Part shown: piece by piece, positions 4,640 through 7,490 of the stretch
Numbering within the stretch: position 1 is the stretch's first letter
Layout of the letters: every line of letters begins with the position of its first letter
From: Chloroflexota bacterium
GTDB lineage: Bacteria; Chloroflexota; Anaerolineae; Anaerolineales; UBA4823
Reading direction: 5' to 3'
Length of the DNA: 7,490 nt
Assembly: GCA_030669775.1 (NCBI GenBank)
Contig: DAOVCZ010000087.1
Location: forward strand, 1-7,490
The notes under the pieces: model-generated
Database searches by the model: none
Seen by the model: only the letters and a program-made list of their open reading frames with translations
Told to the model about the DNA's origin: nothing
Program-made: the position numbers and the translations under genes

Positions 4640-6475
4640 TCTGCTGTACAAACTCATAAGGCACTGGAGCCGGCTGCTGAAATTGGCTCCATCGTGAACG
4701 ATTTTTCGATCACCGTTGGCACTTCAAATGGCTCCGGCAGCCAGACGTCCAATCTGACCCTTCTGCGTTCATTGTTTAAGATGGGCGTACCGGTTTCGGG
4801 AAAGAATCTTTTCCCTTCCAATATCCAGGGTCTACCTACCTGGTACACAATTCGAGCCAACAAAGATGGTTTTTTGGCACGACGGGAAGAAAACGAAATC
4901 GTTGTCGCAATGAACCCGGACACTTTTTCCCAAGACCTGGAGGATGTCTTACCTGGTGGGGTGTTCATGTATGCCGATGACATCAAAATTCCGATTAATC
5001 GAGAGGATGTGGTTACCTATCCGATGCCGGTCAAACAGCTGGTTAAAGAATCTGGTGCCCCCTCAAGTCTGAAGAATTACGTCGCCAATATGGTGTATGT
5101 GGGTGTGCTGGCCCAGATATTGGGAATTGAACTCGTCAGCATCCAACAGGCGTTAGATTTCCATTTCAAGGGCAAGCAGAAACCGATTGATTTGAACTTA
5201 GGCGTTGTGCAGAAGGCTGTCGACTGGGCGGAAGAAAATCTTGAGAAGCGCGATCCCTACCGGGTTGAACGCATGAATGGGACAGGTGATTTCATCATGT
5301 TAGATGGTAACACCGCAGCTGCATTGGGAGCGGTTTACGGTGGGGTTAATTTCGCAGCCTGGTATCCAATCACCCCAGCCACTAGCGTGGTTGAAGAGTT
5401 AGAGGAATATCTGCCTTTGCTGCGCAAGGATCCAGAGACTGGCAAAGATACCTTCGCAATCGTGCAGGCAGAGGATGAGCTGGCCGCCATTGGCATGGCG
5501 ATCGGTGCCGGATGGGCCGGATTACGGGCGATGACCTCTACCTCTGGTCCAGGTCTCAGCTTGATGACCGAATTTGCCGGGTTAGCATACTATTCAGAAG
5601 TTCCGCTGGTTGTTTGGGATATCCAACGAGTGGGTCCCAGTACTGGTTTACCAACCCGCACCTCACAAGGTGACTTATCGATGGTTTATTTTCTTGGCCA
5701 TGGGGATACACAAAACGTGATCCTTTTACCAGGCTCAATCAACGAATGTTTTGAGTTTGGATGGCAGGCATTCGACCTGGCCGAGCGGCTGCAGTGGCCA
5801 GTTTATGTGCTCAGCGATCTGGATATCGGTATGAACCAATGGATGGCGAAACCTTTTGAATATCCTGACCAACCCATGGATCGGGGAAAAATCCTCTGGG
5901 AGGGGGATTTAGAAAAACTCTCTGGAAAATGGGCTCGCTACAAGGATGTTGATGGGGATGGTATTGCTTACCGGACAGTACCAGGTAATCGCCACCCATC
6001 CAGCGCCTGGTTTGCCAGAGGCACGGGTCACGACGAAAATGCGATCTATACTGAGGATGGCGAAGAATATGAGCGGAATATGGCTCGCCTGAGCAGGAAA
6101 TTCGATACAGCGAAAACATTGGTCCCAAAACCGGTTATAGACACCATTGACGGTGCAAATATCGGGATTATCGCCTTTGGTTCGACTGAATCTGCGGTCC
6201 AGGAAGCGCGTCATCACCTGGCTCAATCTGGATTGAAGACAGACTTTCTACGTCTTCGAGCTGTGCCATTTACCGAAGAAGTAACAGAATTCATCTATTC
6301 CCATGAACGATCTTACGTGGTCGAAATGAACCGTGATGGGCAGCTGCATCAATTATTATCTCTAGAATATGCACCTGTTTGTGCGAAATTAACCTCAATA
6401 GCTCACCTGGATGGTCTACCGATGACGGCTCACTGGGTTGAGGATAGGATCATGCAGGAGGAGGATAAAAAATAA
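4637..6475 (+). CDS. korA: 2-oxoacid:ferredoxin oxidoreductase, fused gamma-alpha subunit
   Basis: A 612-residue protein in the usual range for gamma-alpha fusions. Residues about 22-200 are the gamma domain (NDFSITVGTSNGSGSQTSN, GVPVSGKNLFPSN, GLPTWYTIRANKDGFLARR). Residues about 221-400 are the alpha pyrimidine-binding domain, with YPITPATS (243-250), IVQAEDELAAIGMAIGAGWAG and SGPGLSLMTE (303-312). Residues about 505-595 are the alpha C-terminal domain II (GIIAFGSTESAV, YVVEMNRDGQL). Together with the beta subunit it catalyses reversible, ferredoxin-linked oxidative decarboxylation of a 2-oxoacid to acyl-CoA in the cytoplasm. DVDGDGI (437-443) looks like an EF-hand loop but has no EF-hand helices around it. 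The substrate (2-oxoglutarate, pyruvate or a branched-chain 2-oxoacid) cannot be read from sequence; korA is used for the architecture. It overlaps korB by one base (TAATG). Confidence 0.93.
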   Translation: MSAVQTHKALEPAAEIGSIVNDFSITVGTSNGSGSQTSNLTLLRSLFKMGVPVSGKNLFPSNIQGLPTWYTIRANKDGFLARREENEIVVAMNPDTFSQDLEDVLPGGVFMYADDIKIPINREDVVTYPMPVKQLVKESGAPSSLKNYVANMVYVGVLAQILGIELVSIQQALDFHFKGKQKPIDLNLGVVQKAVDWAEENLEKRDPYRVERMNGTGDFIMLDGNTAAALGAVYGGVNFAAWYPITPATSVVEELEEYLPLLRKDPETGKDTFAIVQAEDELAAIGMAIGAGWAGLRAMTSTSGPGLSLMTEFAGLAYYSEVPLVVWDIQRVGPSTGLPTRTSQGDLSMVYFLGHGDTQNVILLPGSINECFEFGWQAFDLAERLQWPVYVLSDLDIGMNQWMAKPFEYPDQPMDRGKILWEGDLEKLSGKWARYKDVDGDGIAYRTVPGNRHPSSAWFARGTGHDENAIYTEDGEEYERNMARLSRKFDTAKTLVPKPVIDTIDGANIGIIAFGSTESAVQEARHHLAQSGLKTDFLRLRAVPFTEEVTEFIYSHERSYVVEMNRDGQLHQLLSLEYAPVCAKLTSIAHLDGLPMTAHWVEDRIMQEEDKK

Positions 6476-6477
6476 TG
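6456..6477 (+). promoter_or_regulatory. Ribosome binding site of korB inside the end of korA
   Basis: AGGAGGAGG at 6456-6464 lies ten bases before the ATG at 6475-6477, which shares its A with the korA TAA stop (6473-6475). A strong internal site plus a stop-start overlap suggests coupled, near-stoichiometric translation of the two subunits. Confidence 0.7.
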
Positions 6478-7490
6478 GCAAACCAGATGACAAGAAACCG
6501 TGGGCAAGTGAATCTTGCTGGATTGACAAAGACAGATTACAAAGGTAGGCCGACAACTCTATGCCAGGGGTGTGGACACAATTCCATCTCGAGCCAGATT
6601 ATCGCGGCTTGTTACGAACTCGATATTAACCCAGCATCAATAGTAAAATTCAGCGGGATTGGCTGTTCAAGCAAAAGCCCTGCTTATTTCTTGGGACGAT
6701 CCTTTGGTTTCAATGGATTACACGGGCGTATGCCGTCCCTGGCAACAGGTGCGATGTTCGGCAACCATCAGCAAATTGGAATCGGTGTCAGCGGGGATGG
6801 AGATACCGCCAGCATTGGTATGGGTCAATTCAAGCACATCATGCGCCGCAATCTACCTTTTGTCTACATTGTCGAGAATAATGGGGTATACGGTTTGACA
6901 AAAGGACAATTCTCTGCGACCGCTGAACCCGGGTTGACCCTTAAAGGTCACGGGACCAATCTCTATATGCCTGTTGATATCGCCTGGGAAGCTGTGGTTG
7001 GCAATGCAACTTTCGTAGCCCGTTCTTTTGCTGGCGATCCTAAGCAGGTTAGAGAATTGCTAAAAGCGGCCCTCAGTCATAATGGAATTGCCGTTCTTGA
7101 CATCATCAGCCCGTGTGTGACTTTTAATAACACCGATGAATCGATGCATTCTTATTCTTGGGGCAGGGAACATGAGGTGGCTCTTCACGAGCTTTCCTTT
7201 GTACCTCCCCGTGAAGATATTTTGGTTGATTATGGAGAAGGGGAATTGATCGATGTTACCATGCACGACGGATCAACGGTTGTACTCAAGAAATTGGAGC
7301 GCGATTATGACCCAGTAAATCGCAGCCGGGCGATCGCCTTATTAGAAGAGGCAAACCGTAAAAATTGGTTGATCACCGGATTGATATACATCGATACCCA
7401 CAAGCCATCGCTGTTTGATATTTATAACCTGCCAGATACACCGCTAAATCGTCTTGAAGAGAGCCAGATGAGACCCCCTCTGGAGAGCAT
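6475..7490 (+). CDS. korB: 2-oxoacid:ferredoxin oxidoreductase beta subunit (TPP and Fe-S), 3' partial
   Basis: The frame is open from the ATG at 6475 to the right edge: 338 codons and two bases, so the gene is close to complete. Motifs: the cluster-binding cysteines C30 and C33 in LCQGCGHNS, C64 in SGIGCSS and C214 in ISPCVTFN, which together would hold one [4Fe-4S] cluster. The thiamine pyrophosphate site is GDGD (107-110) through NN (135-136) in IVENNGVYGLTKGQFSAT. HGRMPSLATGA (83-93) is also typical. There is no ferredoxin-like (delta) domain in the visible part. It forms the catalytic core with KorA and passes electrons to ferredoxin. The C-terminal region from about 225 on (WGREHEVALHE to the edge) is the extension seen in the longer KorB type. 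No frameshift or missing cofactor residue is seen. Substrate unresolved, as for KorA. Confidence 0.94.
   Translation, partial: MANQMTRNRGQVNLAGLTKTDYKGRPTTLCQGCGHNSISSQIIAACYELDINPASIVKFSGIGCSSKSPAYFLGRSFGFNGLHGRMPSLATGAMFGNHQQIGIGVSGDGDTASIGMGQFKHIMRRNLPFVYIVENNGVYGLTKGQFSATAEPGLTLKGHGTNLYMPVDIAWEAVVGNATFVARSFAGDPKQVRELLKAALSHNGIAVLDIISPCVTFNNTDESMHSYSWGREHEVALHELSFVPPREDILVDYGEGELIDVTMHDGSTVVLKKLERDYDPVNRSRAIALLEEANRKNWLITGLIYIDTHKPSLFDIYNLPDTPLNRLEESQMRPPLES

Noticed and set aside
5945..5965. EF-hand calcium site in KorA (DVDGDGI)
   Set aside because: Only the loop-like string is present, with no flanking EF-hand helices; it is probably a surface loop in the linker of this subunit type.
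6659..6898. Forward 79-codon frame within the last gene
   Set aside because: It is an out-of-frame shadow of korB, whose own frame carries the TPP and cysteine motifs across the same bases.
1..7490. Mobile element, CRISPR array, tRNA, phage or defence genes
   Set aside because: No transposase, spaced repeats, tRNA-like clover pattern or relevant protein motif was seen; all genes look like core or metabolic genes with similar style.

Overview
The window carries seven protein-coding genes, all on the + strand, and no RNA gene, mobile element or CRISPR array that I can see. The first and last genes run off the edges. The gene set (Mrp-type ATPase, PSP1/RicT protein, PIG-L deacetylase, M20D amidohydrolase, FCD-type GntR regulator, fused gamma-alpha 2-oxoacid:ferredoxin oxidoreductase plus its beta subunit) and the style of the proteins suggest an anaerobic bacterium, most like Anaerolineae (Chloroflexota). 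That placement is from familiarity with the proteins, not from a marker gene. Mixed ATG, GTG and TTG starts are used, mostly with a readable Shine-Dalgarno.

Region 1 (1-2268) is a tightly packed cluster: the 3' part of an mrp/apbC-like gene, then a ricT-like gene overlapping it by 4 bases (ATGA), then a PIG-L deacetylase gene whose best start is a TTG overlapping the ricT stop by 4 bases (TTGA). The three are probably one transcript with translational coupling. After a 142-base gap comes a GTG-started M20D amidohydrolase gene (2411-3583), which may belong to the same transcript or have its own promoter.

Region 2 (3584-3873) is a 290-base non-coding stretch with more structure than expected: a perfect TATAAT hexamer beside a two-part inverted repeat, a GC-rich long-range stem enclosing two 7-base direct repeats 11 bases apart, and a good sigma70-type promoter (TTGACG, 17 bases, TAAAAT with extended -10) overlapped and followed by two 8-bp dyads. 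It is the best regulatory DNA in the window.

Region 3 (3874-7490) holds a FadR-subfamily (FCD) GntR regulator followed 52 bases later by korA and korB, which overlap by one base. The simplest reading is that the regulator is autoregulated at the dyads and controls, perhaps by co-transcription, the oxidoreductase, which interconverts a 2-oxoacid and an acyl-CoA with ferredoxin as electron carrier. The regulator shows a likely Asp-to-His change in the metal-binding pattern of its ligand domain and lost a usual DNA-contact Arg, so its ligand and operator may be atypical.

I found no clear sign of a wholly new multi-gene system. The points most worth checking are the regulator with its operator region, the cysteine-free Mrp beside a cysteine-rich RicT, and a doubtful 49-codon reading frame that exactly fills the gap at 2265-2414.
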